The notes beneath the pieces were generated by a model that was given only the letters and a program-made list of their open reading frames with translations, was not told the DNA's origin and did no database searches. A stretch of 19,417 nt of DNA from CAZHPA01 sp964533945 (GTDB lineage Bacteria > Bacillota > Clostridia > Lachnospirales > WRBF01). The translations under genes were made by a program, and so were the position numbers. Where the stretch lies: NCBI GenBank assembly GCA_964533945.1, contig CAZHPA010000035.1, forward strand, positions 1 to 19,417, read 5' to 3'. This document shows positions 6,379-15,091 of the stretch, piece by piece (position 1 is the first letter of the stretch; each line of letters begins with the position of its first letter).

Positions 6379-7722
6379 ATGGAATATAGTTACGAACTAA
6401 TAAATGATTCAAGCTATCTTATAATAACTTTAGATGACGATATTGTTGTTAACTACCAAATGCAAATGATTTCACTAAACGACATACCAAACATTTTAAA
6501 AGCAAGTAAGCATAAAGAAAACGAAAATATACATATTTATTACGAAACTACAACAAAGCTTCCCTTAACTAAAGCTGCAAGCGAACAAAAATTAAAAAAA
6601 CAAAATTTTATTACAATTTTAAAAGGCTTAATCCGTGCCTACAAAGAAGTTTACGAATACCAATTAGCTTCCGAAGGACTAATTTTAGATATTGATTATG
6701 TCTTTGTTAATCCAAATACTTTTGAACCAAGCTTTGTTTTTTTACCTTTATATGAAAACGATGCCGATTACAAAAAATTTGAAAGCTTTATAACAAATAT
6801 TGTAATGAACGATATAATGGAAGATACAGGAGATAGCTTTGTACAAAAACTTTTATCTTGTATTAGGAAAGTTGATTTTTCATTTAATATGCTTGAGCTG
6901 TTTTTAGACCAAAATTCAGAAACTTTGCAAAATAGTAAAGCTGAAATTGAACTTGATAATAAACATAATAAAAAAGAAGAAGAAAATAAAGAAGAATACA
7001 AAAAAGAAGAAAATGTTGAACACATTAAAATAACAAATGATAATTTAAAACATGATAAAATTATTAAAAAATTACCTAATGAAACTACAAAAGATACAAA
7101 AGAAATGAAATTATATAAATCAATTTATATTGTAATAATAGTTCAGGTTGTTTTAATTGCTGCACTTTCTATTTTGTTTTTTAGCAAAATATTTAACAGC
7201 AATATTATGGGTGCTGCAATAGCTATTATTTCCGCAATATTAGTTGATTTTGTTGTTTGCCGCGAAATTTTAGCAAACAATTCTATTTCAGAAACTATAT
7301 ATAACGGGCATTTTGGCGAATTTAAAACAGATGAAGCATTAAAAGTTGAGCGTGAGGCAATTATGGTAGCTCCCCCAACGAAAATAATCGAATTAAATTG
7401 CTGCGAAGATACGGTTGTATCATCAAGCGCATATATTGAACACATTGAAAATAATTCAAAAAAGCTTTATTTTAATAACGGAAAACTTGTTGTTGGCAGA
7501 GCTTTTGAAAAAGTTGATTATGTTGTTAACAATAAAAGAGTTGGCAAAATTCACGCCGAATTTTTTACAGACGGAGTAAATTATTTTGTTAAAGATTTTA
7601 ATTCAACAAACGGCACATACATTAATGACTGCAAAGAAAGAATAGTTGGTAATACAAATTGTGAAATTAAAATAGGAGACAAAATTCTTCTTGCAGATAG
7701 TGAATTTATCCTTAAATGCTAA
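6379..7722 (+). CDS. Membrane FHA-domain protein with DUF6382-like N-terminal domain
   Basis: The 447-residue protein has four parts. Residues 1-175 resemble the DUF6382 domain found before FHA domains in Clostridia, possibly a degenerate kinase fold like EssB/YukC (segment LILDIDYVFVNPNTFEPSFV at 101-120). Residues 185-245 are a Lys/Glu/Asn-rich disordered linker. Two membrane segments lie at about 248-270 and 273-294. The C-terminal FHA domain is at 362-447 (VVGRAF, IHAEF, NSTNGTYIN). FHA domains bind phosphothreonine peptides. Here the usual S-R-x-H reads G-K-I-H (389-392), so phosphate contacts may be altered. With two membrane passes, both soluble domains are cytoplasmic. GGGGGG and an ATG at 6379 set the start. 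The Ser/Thr kinase encoded nearby is the obvious candidate writer for its ligand. Confidence 0.85.
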   Translation: MEYSYELINDSSYLIITLDDDIVVNYQMQMISLNDIPNILKASKHKENENIHIYYETTTKLPLTKAASEQKLKKQNFITILKGLIRAYKEVYEYQLASEGLILDIDYVFVNPNTFEPSFVFLPLYENDADYKKFESFITNIVMNDIMEDTGDSFVQKLLSCIRKVDFSFNMLELFLDQNSETLQNSKAEIELDNKHNKKEEENKEEYKKEENVEHIKITNDNLKHDKIIKKLPNETTKDTKEMKLYKSIYIVIIVQVVLIAALSILFFSKIFNSNIMGAAIAIISAILVDFVVCREILANNSISETIYNGHFGEFKTDEALKVEREAIMVAPPTKIIELNCCEDTVVSSSAYIEHIENNSKKLYFNNGKLVVGRAFEKVDYVVNNKRVGKIHAEFFTDGVNYFVKDFNSTNGTYINDCKERIVGNTNCEIKIGDKILLADSEFILKC

Positions 7723-7748
7723 AAACTGTCGATTTAGTACAACAGTTT
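7723..7748 (+). terminator. Weak hairpin after the FHA gene, possible partial terminator
   Basis: AAACTGT (7723-7729) pairs perfectly with ACAGTTT (7742-7748) around a 12-base loop, starting directly after the stop codon. The stem is AT-rich and no real T-run follows, so strong termination is unlikely. It may protect the 3' end of the upstream message. Confidence 0.35.
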
Positions 7749-7800
7749 AAAAAACAAAAGATTTTGTAAGACAGCTTGCTTTTTATGAGGTGATGCTAAT

Positions 7801-8286
7801 ATGGCTAAATTAAAATACAAACAGTTACAGGAAAAACATGCCAACTACCTATTGCCACTATGGACGAACGAAAATGTTATAAGATACACTAACATTGCAA
7901 AACCCTGTACAATTGATGAAATAAAAGAAAAGGTAAACATTTTGTCTGAACACGATGTTTTTATTATTATCGGCGAAGATAACGATGTTGTTGGATTGGT
8001 TGGCTGCCCGTGTATTAATAAAGAAAACAAGGAATACGGGATTTTTTATCACATAATTGAAAAATATTGGAATAAGGGCATTGCAACTTGCGCAGCAAGT
8101 TGGGTAATTGAGTATATGAGAGAGAAACATTCAAATCTAACGCTTTATGCCGATGTATGCGAAGAAAATATTGCAAGTGATAAAATATTAAAAAAACTTG
8201 GATTTTTTTTAATAGATTCAAATGAGAACAGTTTATGCAAAAAAATAGACATGAAAGTTAAAAACTATAAATTACAACTGCATTAA
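7801..8286 (+). CDS. GNAT-family N-acetyltransferase (RimJ/RimL-like)
   Basis: This 161-residue GCN5-related acetyltransferase would transfer acetyl from acetyl-CoA to an amine; the substrate cannot be read from sequence. Seen: an N-terminal LWTNENVIRYTNIAKP segment typical of RimJ/RimL-like members, a central strand VVGLVGCPCINKENKEYGIFYHI (about 62-84), the acetyl-CoA loop YWNKGIATCAASWVIEYM (about 88-105, Q/RxxGxG/A-type), and a late ENIASDKILKKLGF segment that is common in the family. GAGGTGAT (7787-7794) precedes ATG 7801. It is spaced 78 bases after the FHA gene and 101 bases before the kinase gene, with no strong terminator, so it may be co-transcribed with them or be an insertion into the cluster. 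Confidence 0.88.
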   Translation: MAKLKYKQLQEKHANYLLPLWTNENVIRYTNIAKPCTIDEIKEKVNILSEHDVFIIIGEDNDVVGLVGCPCINKENKEYGIFYHIIEKYWNKGIATCAASWVIEYMREKHSNLTLYADVCEENIASDKILKKLGFFLIDSNENSLCKKIDMKVKNYKLQLH

Positions 8287-8387
8287 TATAGAGGTAATGT
8301 TAATTAGAAATTCTGAACAAGCAATAAGTAATTTATTATATTAATATTAGATTTTAATGCACAAAATGTTAGGGAGGTGGCGGTTTT

Positions 8388-10847
8388 ATGTATATTGATA
8401 TAGCATTATTTTTTTTGGGTGGTTTATCAATTGCATTAACTGGAGTTTTAATATGCTACTTGCTGCTTTCGCACCATAAAAGCCGAGAATATAGAAACAT
8501 TTTAAAACAAGAATCTGAGGTGTTTGATGCATATACAGCAACTTCAAAGTTTATTAAAAATACAATTGCCGAAAGCTATGACCAAACCGAATTTTTAACT
8601 TTAAATGAAGATAAAACCGAATTGCTATCTATTAATGAAAATATAGATATAAAATCAAACGAACCAGAAGGTTTTAAAGCTTTAGCGCTTGAGGGAAGAT
8701 ATAATATTGAAAGAAGAATTACCCAAAGCACAGGCATGAGCAAAGTATTTGTTGCAAGAAGCTTAAAGCTTGGAAATTTATGGATAGTTAAATTTATTTC
8801 AAATAAAAATGGAAAGATTGCAGGGGAAGAAAATATTTTAAAGCTCCTAAATCACATTAGCCTACCTAAAATAATTGATATTTTTCACGATGAAAATGGT
8901 GCATATTTAGTTGAAAGCTTTGTTGAAGGTGTAACGCTATCAAAAGTTTTAAGCACAGGGCAAAAAATTAATCAAGAAATGCTTTTAAATTGGGCAGAAC
9001 AACTTGCCCAAGTTTTGTCATATTTACATGAAATAACCCCAAACCCAATATTTCATCTCGATTTAAAGCCTTCAAACATAATGGTAACACATGACAACAA
9101 GCTTGTGCTTATAGATTTTGGAATTTCAAAAATGGATGATGGCACAGAAAACAAAGGATTAACAGCACTAACATACCAATATGCAGCACCAGAACAGTTT
9201 AAACATGAAATTAAAGAAAGATTTTTACCAATAATTGAAACACGCTTTAAAGCTTTGCCTTCTGAAAGATTTAGTTGGAGGTTAGATTCAAGAACTGATA
9301 TTTATTCATTAGGGGTTGTGCTTTTTGAAATAGCAACTGGAAAAGCACCAACTATTAACAATAAAGAATTGCTAAGGTTAAGTGTTACAGAAGAAGTTGA
9401 AAGGCTAATTTTAAAATGTCTTGAAATAAATCCAATAAACCGTTACCAATCCTCACGGGAACTTTTAAAAGCAATTAATTTGGCAAAAGGGCAAAAAACA
9501 AAAATGATTAAAACTTTGTTTATGCGAAAAATTGCGCTTTTTGCAACTATTTTTTCATTTATTATTTCAACAACAAGCTTTGCAAGCGGCGGTTACATAT
9601 ATCAGCAGGAAAAGCAATCGGTTGTAGATATTGAACCCGATGCAATAACGTTAAGCCTTCAACAAACAGCTGACTTTGTTTTAAAAAAGACAATGCCTAA
9701 CGGAGAAATTTATACTATAGACCAAGAAGACGTTGCATGGCTTCCATTAAATGACGGCATTATAAGCATTGATGGAAAGCGCATAGTTGGTTTAAACGTT
9801 GGACATACCGAATTAAGCGGAATATATCGCCATAATAAAATTATTAAGCTTAATGTTAGTGTTGTTGAGCCTATAGAAGAAGAAATCTCCATTTCTCAGC
9901 GTTTTAAAACAGGGCGAATTGTGGAAGTTTTTGTTGGAACTACAAAAAGAGAACGCATAGACGGCAAACTTTCTTTAAAAGATAAAACGGATAGCTGCGA
10001 ACTTATTTCTCCAACAAGTATTGCAATTACAGACGATAACGTTGTTTATTTTTCAGATGCGGGAGTGCTTAGAGTTATTAAAGATAATAAATTGGAAAGC
10101 ATATATTTTGAACCGGAATACTTAACTCCTAAAATAGTTAGAACATATAAAAATGACGTTTATATGTTAACCGACGAATGGGAAGACGAAGAAGGGTTAT
10201 ATTATGGAATAATAAAACTAGGTGGGGAAAATTTAAACATAGCTGAAGCTGTATTTTTAACAGAAGCTGTGTATTCTTCAATACAAGACTTTACTATTTC
10301 AAATAGCGGACAGCTTTATTTTATAGAACGCACAGAACCGCTTTCAAAAGTATATTTAAATAAACTTGATTTATCAAACAATGAAATAGAAACTCTTTGC
10401 GAACTTGAAGCTTCTGCAGCAGGCATTACAGCAGATGACAACGCAAATATTTATATTTCAAATACAGAACTTGGAACTATAAGCAAATGGAGCAATGGAA
10501 CTCTTTTAAATTTTGCCGGAGTTAAAAATGAAAATGCATTTATAGATGGAACATTGCCTAAATTTTATATGCCCTCAAAATTGCATTTTGTAAACGATTC
10601 GCTTTATGTTTGGGATTTTAATGTGCTTAGAAAGATTGCTATTGAGAATGATGTTATGAAATATGCAGAAAGCATTGTTGGGGAAGCATCGCCAGCATTT
10701 GAAGCAGATAACATAAGTGGCGCAAAAGCAGAAAACATTATTTTGCCAAACAGTATGGAAGCCGATTTTATTATCGACAGAGAAAGTATTGACAGCAGAG
10801 GATTTATAACAGACCCTAAACGAGGAGTTATTTGGGCGTTTAATTAG
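8388..10847 (+). CDS. Membrane Ser/Thr protein kinase with extracellular Ig-like and beta-propeller sensor
   Basis: The 819-residue product starts with a membrane helix (residues 5-28). A complete Hanks-type kinase domain follows at about 104-365: lysine 135 in WIVKF, glutamates 147-148, catalytic loop HLDLKPSN (223-230), DFG (243-245) and APE (267-269). The glycine loop (ITQSTGMSKVFVA) is degenerate but catalytic residues are all present, so activity is expected. A second hydrophobic segment at about 379-400 resembles an internal signal peptide (ending SFASGG). Outside, residues 412-495 look like an Ig/BIG2-type domain, and 520-795 carry NHL-like repeats (ISPTSIAITDDNVVYFSD, AAGITADDNANIYISN), predicting a beta-propeller. 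This layout resembles receptor kinases of the PknD type. GGGAGGTGG precedes the ATG. Confidence 0.88.
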   Translation: MYIDIALFFLGGLSIALTGVLICYLLLSHHKSREYRNILKQESEVFDAYTATSKFIKNTIAESYDQTEFLTLNEDKTELLSINENIDIKSNEPEGFKALALEGRYNIERRITQSTGMSKVFVARSLKLGNLWIVKFISNKNGKIAGEENILKLLNHISLPKIIDIFHDENGAYLVESFVEGVTLSKVLSTGQKINQEMLLNWAEQLAQVLSYLHEITPNPIFHLDLKPSNIMVTHDNKLVLIDFGISKMDDGTENKGLTALTYQYAAPEQFKHEIKERFLPIIETRFKALPSERFSWRLDSRTDIYSLGVVLFEIATGKAPTINNKELLRLSVTEEVERLILKCLEINPINRYQSSRELLKAINLAKGQKTKMIKTLFMRKIALFATIFSFIISTTSFASGGYIYQQEKQSVVDIEPDAITLSLQQTADFVLKKTMPNGEIYTIDQEDVAWLPLNDGIISIDGKRIVGLNVGHTELSGIYRHNKIIKLNVSVVEPIEEEISISQRFKTGRIVEVFVGTTKRERIDGKLSLKDKTDSCELISPTSIAITDDNVVYFSDAGVLRVIKDNKLESIYFEPEYLTPKIVRTYKNDVYMLTDEWEDEEGLYYGIIKLGGENLNIAEAVFLTEAVYSSIQDFTISNSGQLYFIERTEPLSKVYLNKLDLSNNEIETLCELEASAAGITADDNANIYISNTELGTISKWSNGTLLNFAGVKNENAFIDGTLPKFYMPSKLHFVNDSLYVWDFNVLRKIAIENDVMKYAESIVGEASPAFEADNISGAKAENIILPNSMEADFIIDRESIDSRGFITDPKRGVIWAFN

Positions 10848-10868
10848 AAATGCGGAGGTGTAAATAAA

Positions 10869-13112
10869 ATGAAAAAAATGTTTGCTGTTATTTTAGCATT
10901 TATGCTTATGTTTAGTTTAACTGTATTTGGAGATGAAAATAATAATAACAATGAATTTGACTATATAAAATCATTTGAATGGAACCAAATGCCGTTTGAA
11001 TCTGTCGTTACATTTAATAATTATGAAGAAATTGAAAGCTGTTCAATAATATATTACCCAGCAAACAGCCCAGAAACAATAGTATCGGGCATGTTTTCAC
11101 CTGTAAGCGGCGATAAAGTTGTTATGCCGTCTTGGTATTTAAATATCTCTGGCTTTGATAAGGAATTATCTGTTAAAGTTATAATTACGCTTAAAAACGG
11201 AATAACATATGAAAAGCAGCTTGAAAACAAATTGTTTATGACTTCATTGCCTTCTGAAAACTTTGTTTCAAAAAGCGAATTTATAGGAAGTGAACAATAC
11301 AGAGAACTAAAATTAAGCGGCAACTTTCCACAAGGAAACTATATAGTAGATTTATACAGTAAACCTAATAACTTAAATAGTCTAACATCAATATACACTT
11401 TAAGTTTAACAAACGTCTGTGATAGCGTTACACTTAATAATGTATATATGCCGTCAACATACGCTATAACTGTTAGAAAACTTAAAGAAGTTAACATTGA
11501 AAACAACGGGCTTAATGCTGCTATAAGCTTTAGCAAATGCCAAAGCCCCATGATTGTTGTTCAAAAAGAAGATGAAAAAGAACCAGAAAATCCAGACCCA
11601 GAGCCAAAGCCGGAACCAAAGCCGGAACCAAAGCCACCATACCAACCGTCAGGAAACCATAGTACAAGCGGTTCATATTCAACTTCTTCAGAAACAACAA
11701 CGCCTATAATAGAAGCAAAAGCCGAAGAAGAAATAGTGCTTGTGGACCGATATCGTGATATAAAAGACCCAACAAATTCAATTAAACTGCCTATAAATTT
11801 ACTTAGTAAAATTAACGATTCAAAAGACGCAAGAAATGCTGTTGAAAGTGCAATTAGTGCAATTCCGCGGCAACATAGAGAACTTGACACAGCAGTTGAC
11901 CAAGTTATATTATATGCCGAAGAAGCAATTGCAGAATGTGCAAAAATAACAATACCGGAAAACAACTTTTTAATAGACAATGGGCTTTTAACTCCTTTGC
12001 AAAATAAAGCTAATGATGCCGTAGACAAAGTTAACAAAACTATTAGTGAAAAAGGCTTGAATGTATCACGTAACATTAGAAGCGTTGCTAAAATTGCTTT
12101 AACTTCAAGCAAGCATTCTAAAATAACTATTAATAATTCAGTTAAAGATACTGCACTTGATGCTTTAAAAATTCAATCGCCTGCTTTTTCGTTAACCATT
12201 AATATGCAAAGTGTTAAGAGTGAAATTAATGACGAAAAGCCGTTAGTTGTTTCTGTTAAAAGCGCTATTCCAAAATATAATAACAAATTAAGTCAACTTC
12301 CTGATAGAATTAACTTCATTCAATCAGAACCTGAGAATGAAAGCCAAAAGTCAGTTTCTGTAGATATTTCGTTTGGAGAAGGCAGATTATCAGCTCCCGT
12401 AACTTTATCTATACCAGCTTTAAACGAAAGCACGGCGTATCAAACTGTAGTTAAAAGCGATGGAACTGTAGTTCCAAGCAAATATAATCCTCTTTCGGGC
12501 AAAATCGAAGCTAAAATAACCGAAGGCGGAACTTATGCTGTTAAACAAAATACTAAAGATTTTTCAGACATAAGCAATAAATCCAAGGAAATGCAAACGG
12601 CAATTAAATTTCTTGCTTCAAAAGGGGTTATGACGGGAACATCAAGTACGCAATTTTCTCCCGACAACTATTTAACAAGAGCCGAAATGGCAAGGCTAAT
12701 TACAAATAGTATTGGAAAGCTTGACCCAAATGCCGATGGAAAGTTTACAGATGTTAAAAAGGGAAGCTGGTATTTTGGTGCTGCCGGTTCGGCTAAAAAA
12801 GCTGGTATAATGAGCGGCTATACAGACGATACTTTTAGACCAAGCATTACAATATTAAAAGACCAAATAACAGCAGTTTTGGCAAGAACACTTAAAAAAG
12901 AAATGGGGTATAAAATACCCGAAGATTGCGATTTTTACTTAAAGTACAAAGACAAAGACAAAATTAGCGAATGGGCCTATGAAGATGTTGCATTGGCAAC
13001 GAGAGAAAACCTTGTTATTAAAAAAGCCGATAATTCTTTTTCTGGAAACGACCAAATGACAAGAGGAGAAGCTGCAATTATTCTTTATAGACTATTTTTG
13101 AAAATTTGGTAA
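10869..13112 (+). CDS. Exported SLH-domain protein, predicted S-layer/cell-wall attached
   Basis: The 747-residue product carries a Sec signal peptide (MKKMFAVILAFMLMFSLTVFG, residues 1-21). It has an N-terminal beta-rich region to about 235, a Pro/Glu/Lys linker (about 237-265, EPKP repeats), a helical and beta region without a recognised family (about 270-560), and three C-terminal SLH repeats at about 564-607, 625-672 and 690-747. SLH domains bind pyruvylated secondary wall polymer, anchoring proteins to the wall. Repeats 1 and 3 keep the TRAE/TRGE motif; repeat 2 has ILKD instead. GCGGAGGTG (10852-10860) precedes the ATG. It lies 21 bases after the kinase gene, so the two are almost certainly co-transcribed. 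It may be an effector or ligand for the kinase ectodomain (inference). Confidence 0.88.
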   Translation: MKKMFAVILAFMLMFSLTVFGDENNNNNEFDYIKSFEWNQMPFESVVTFNNYEEIESCSIIYYPANSPETIVSGMFSPVSGDKVVMPSWYLNISGFDKELSVKVIITLKNGITYEKQLENKLFMTSLPSENFVSKSEFIGSEQYRELKLSGNFPQGNYIVDLYSKPNNLNSLTSIYTLSLTNVCDSVTLNNVYMPSTYAITVRKLKEVNIENNGLNAAISFSKCQSPMIVVQKEDEKEPENPDPEPKPEPKPEPKPPYQPSGNHSTSGSYSTSSETTTPIIEAKAEEEIVLVDRYRDIKDPTNSIKLPINLLSKINDSKDARNAVESAISAIPRQHRELDTAVDQVILYAEEAIAECAKITIPENNFLIDNGLLTPLQNKANDAVDKVNKTISEKGLNVSRNIRSVAKIALTSSKHSKITINNSVKDTALDALKIQSPAFSLTINMQSVKSEINDEKPLVVSVKSAIPKYNNKLSQLPDRINFIQSEPENESQKSVSVDISFGEGRLSAPVTLSIPALNESTAYQTVVKSDGTVVPSKYNPLSGKIEAKITEGGTYAVKQNTKDFSDISNKSKEMQTAIKFLASKGVMTGTSSTQFSPDNYLTRAEMARLITNSIGKLDPNADGKFTDVKKGSWYFGAAGSAKKAGIMSGYTDDTFRPSITILKDQITAVLARTLKKEMGYKIPEDCDFYLKYKDKDKISEWAYEDVALATRENLVIKKADNSFSGNDQMTRGEAAIILYRLFLKIW
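11601..11636 (+). repeat. Three 12-bp in-frame repeats encoding an EPKP linker
   Basis: Three tandem copies of GARCCAAAGCCG-like sequence (11601-11612, 11613-11624, 11625-11636) encode EPKP three times in the SLH protein's linker. The tract can change length by slippage without shifting frame. Confidence 0.85.
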
Positions 13113-13136
13113 ATAATTTTCTAAGGGGTAAAATGA

Positions 13137-14894
13137 ATGAAAAGAACTCACTATTGCACAGAAGTAAACGAAACTTTAGTTTCTAAAGAAGTAGTTGTTA
13201 TGGGCTGGATTAATAAGCGCCGTGACTTGGGGAAATTAATTTTTATAGCTTTAAGAGATAGAACGGGAATTTTGCAAGCTACAATAGATGGAAATAAAGT
13301 TTCGGAAGATTTATTTAAAAAAGCCGAAACGTTGCGTGGAGAATACGTAATTGCCGTTAAAGGCATAGTTAGGCTTAGAGGCGAAAAAGATATAAATTCA
13401 AATATGAAAACGGGCAAAATTGAAATTGAAGTTTTAGAACTTGAAAAACTTTCAGAAGCAGACGTTCCGCCTTTTCAAGTTGCCGATGTGGGCGTTTCTA
13501 ATGATTTGCGCTTGAAATATAGATATTTAGATTTAAGGCGCAAAGAACTTCAAGACAATTTGTTTTTAAGACATAAAATTTCGCAAACAGTTCGTAATTT
13601 TTTATGCGATAATGGGTTTATTGAAGTTGAAACGCCGTTTTTAACAAAAAGCACGCCTGAAGGTGCAAGAGATTATTTAGTTCCAAGCCGTGAATATCCC
13701 GGAAGTTTTTATGCATTGCCTCAATCTCCACAAATTTTTAAGCAATTGCTTATGATTTCAGGGTTCGATAGGTATTTTCAAATAGTTAAATGCTTTAGAG
13801 ATGAAGACTTGAGAGCAGACAGACAACCAGAATTTACACAAATAGATATGGAACTTTCGTTTATGGACGTTGACGACATAATCGAACTAAATGAAAACCT
13901 TTTAAAAACGCTTTTCAAACAAACTTTAGATATTGAAATTAAAACGCCTTTTCCAAGAATTTCATATAATGAAGCTATGGAACGTTTTGGAACAGACAAG
14001 CCCGATATGCGATTTGGGTTGGAGCTTGTTAATATTTCAAGCATTGTTTCGGGAAGCGAATTTAGAGCATTTCAAGATGCAATTGAAAACGGCGGTTCTG
14101 TGCGTGGTATAAATGCTAAAGGCTGTGGCAATTTCCCAAGAAAGCAAATTGATGCGCTTGTGGAACTTTCAAAAAGCTATAATGCAAAAGGGTTAGCTTG
14201 GATTACAATTACAGAAGAAGGCAAATATAAAACAACCCTTTCAAAATTTTTTACAGAAGAAAAGTTAAGCGAAATTGTTGCCGGTTTTAATGGAGAAGCC
14301 GGAGATTTAATTTTAATATGCGCCGACAGCAAAAACGATACGGTATTTTTAGCGTTAGGTGAAGTGCGCTTGCATTTATCTAAAAAGCTTAGCTTAACAA
14401 AACAAGACGATTATAACTTACTTTGGGTTACGGAATTTCCGCTTCTTGAATGGAGTGAAGAAGATAATAGATTTTTTGCAAAACACCATCCATTTACTTC
14501 GCCTATGGACGAAGATATTGAGCTTTTGGATGAAAACCCAAAAACAGTTCGTGCTAAAGCATACGATATTGTTTTAAATGGAAGCGAAATTGGCGGAGGA
14601 AGCGTTAGAATTTTTAACCGTGAGCTTCAAAAGAAAATGTTTAATGTGCTTGGATTTAGCGAAGAAGATGCAAAAGAACGTTTTGGATTTTTCCTTGATG
14701 CTTTTAAATACGGAACTCCCCCTCATGGCGGCATAGCTTACGGACTTGATAGAATTGCAATGATTTTAACGGGAGCAGAAAGCATACGTGATGTTATTGC
14801 TTTTCCTAAAGTTAAAGATGCTTCTTGCCCAATGACTGACGCCCCAAGTGTTGTTGATGAAAAGCAATTAAAAGAACTTGGATTGAAAAAATAA
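13137..14894 (+). CDS. aspS: Aspartyl-tRNA synthetase
   Basis: AspRS charges tRNA-Asp with aspartate in the cytoplasm. The 585-residue bacterial-type class IIb enzyme has an N-terminal anticodon-binding OB fold (VVVMGWINKRRDLGKLIFI, about 19-37), a catalytic core with motif 2 FRDEDLRADRQPEFTQ at 220-235 and motif 3 GIAYGLDRIAMIL near 537-549, and the bacterial GAD insertion between. Leucine 31 in the KRRDLG loop is the residue type of tRNA-Asp-discriminating enzymes such as that of E. coli rather than the histidine of non-discriminating ones, from memory. ATG 13137 is chosen over 13133 because only it gives the long frame; AAGGGG lies upstream. It follows the SLH gene after 24 bases with no terminator between, and hisS, a common neighbour, is absent. 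Confidence 0.97.
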   Translation: MKRTHYCTEVNETLVSKEVVVMGWINKRRDLGKLIFIALRDRTGILQATIDGNKVSEDLFKKAETLRGEYVIAVKGIVRLRGEKDINSNMKTGKIEIEVLELEKLSEADVPPFQVADVGVSNDLRLKYRYLDLRRKELQDNLFLRHKISQTVRNFLCDNGFIEVETPFLTKSTPEGARDYLVPSREYPGSFYALPQSPQIFKQLLMISGFDRYFQIVKCFRDEDLRADRQPEFTQIDMELSFMDVDDIIELNENLLKTLFKQTLDIEIKTPFPRISYNEAMERFGTDKPDMRFGLELVNISSIVSGSEFRAFQDAIENGGSVRGINAKGCGNFPRKQIDALVELSKSYNAKGLAWITITEEGKYKTTLSKFFTEEKLSEIVAGFNGEAGDLILICADSKNDTVFLALGEVRLHLSKKLSLTKQDDYNLLWVTEFPLLEWSEEDNRFFAKHHPFTSPMDEDIELLDENPKTVRAKAYDIVLNGSEIGGGSVRIFNRELQKKMFNVLGFSEEDAKERFGFFLDAFKYGTPPHGGIAYGLDRIAMILTGAESIRDVIAFPKVKDASCPMTDAPSVVDEKQLKELGLKK

Positions 14895-14908
14895 TTAAAA
14901 AATAAATT

Positions 14909-14956
14909 AAACGGCATAGAATTTATAACTTAGAATCTATGCCGTTTGTTTTTTCT
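14909..14956. terminator. Strong terminator after aspS, probably bidirectional
   Basis: AAACGGCATAGA (14909-14920) pairs perfectly over 12 bp with TCTATGCCGTTT (14936-14947), followed by GTTTTTTCTT on the plus strand. Reading the minus strand, the stem is followed by a T-rich tract too. It sits between convergent gene ends (aspS and the ABC operon), so it can serve both. The remaining gap to 15091 shows nothing else. Confidence 0.92.
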
Positions 14957-15091
14957 TAAAAATTTTATTTGGGCAAAAAAAGGGTAAAAAACCTAATAAA
15001 TTAGAATTTCTTAAAACTTGTATTAATATAGCAATATTCTATGTTATTTTTAAGTATTTTATTGGGGTAAAAGATGGGAAAAGCTTAATAC

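Noticed and set aside
8287..8387. Possible promoter or riboswitch before the kinase gene
   Set aside because: AT-rich spacer with no convincing -35/-10 pair and no structured leader; only the GGGAGGTGG ribosome binding site is clear.
11561..12112. 183-codon minus-strand frame within the SLH gene
   Set aside because: It is antisense to the Pro-rich linker and repeats; composition (Ser/Gly/Phe-rich low complexity) is that of a reverse translation of EPKP repeats.
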